Part shown: positions 6,057-6,057 of the stretch, in pieces
How the letters are laid out: each line of letters begins with the position of its first letter
How positions within the stretch are numbered: the stretch's first letter is position 1
Assembly (NCBI GenBank): GCA_964424115.1
Contig: CAYRHN010000049.1
Coordinates: forward strand, 1-6,057
Source of the DNA: CAYRHN01 sp964424115
Lineage (GTDB): Bacteria > Chloroflexota > Anaerolineae > Anaerolineales > Anaerolineaceae
Direction: 5' to 3'
DNA: 6,057 nt
The notes under the pieces: model-generated
Database searches by the model: none
Told to the model about the DNA's origin: nothing
Seen by the model: the letters and a program-made list of their open reading frames with translations, nothing else
Position numbers and translations under genes: made by a program

Positions 6057-6057
6057 C

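Noticed and set aside
6020..6057. Start of a new plus-strand gene at ATG 6020
   Set aside because: The binding site in the loop is more than 50 bases away and the visible dozen codons show nothing recognisable; too little sequence to support it.

Overview
The window looks like chromosomal DNA from a Chloroflexota bacterium, probably Anaerolineae-like or related. The case rests on three things read from the sequence: the end of a SARP/BTAD-type regulator, a short soluble protein of a type I associate with that phylum, and a run of exported all-beta proteins that end in a short aromatic/aliphatic-L-P-aliphatic tail closed by R or K. I recall such tails at the ends of many Chloroflexota secreted proteins. 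No database search was possible, so the taxonomic call is inference.

Layout. Bases 2-379 are the 3' end of a SARP-like regulator (BTAD domain), closed by an intrinsic terminator at 401-429. A possible promoter with an 11-bp-period direct repeat (about 461-489) precedes a 71-residue hypothetical protein (513-728). A 214-bp gene-free stretch (729-942) holds a cluster of TGACC-containing repeats and a possible promoter. Then come three same-strand genes with good ribosome binding sites and short gaps: 943-2364 (exported six-Asp-box beta-propeller), 2438-3478 (exported protein with five MWY/GYATSPDG repeats, probably a five-bladed propeller) and 3506-5509 (exported right-handed beta-helix protein with a choice-of-anchor-Q-like module plus an unrecognised C-terminal domain). 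Bases 5574-5939 are a headless fragment of a further beta-helix/anchor-Q protein, probably a decayed paralogue. The last 120 bases contain a perfect 12-bp inverted repeat around a 43-nt loop and perhaps the last codons of a minus-strand gene.

Working model. The three intact genes form a likely operon for cell-surface or extracellular proteins. They share a Sec signal peptide, a repetitive all-beta body of a different fold in each, and a common C-terminal tail without LPxTG or a membrane anchor. The fragment keeps the same tail core. The most interesting point is this shared tail on unrelated folds, which suggests a common C-terminal sorting, anchoring or folding signal. The regulator next door and the 11-bp-period repeats in front of the downstream genes make SARP-type control possible but unproven. 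Nothing shows an enzymatic activity; binding or scaffold roles are more likely than catalysis.
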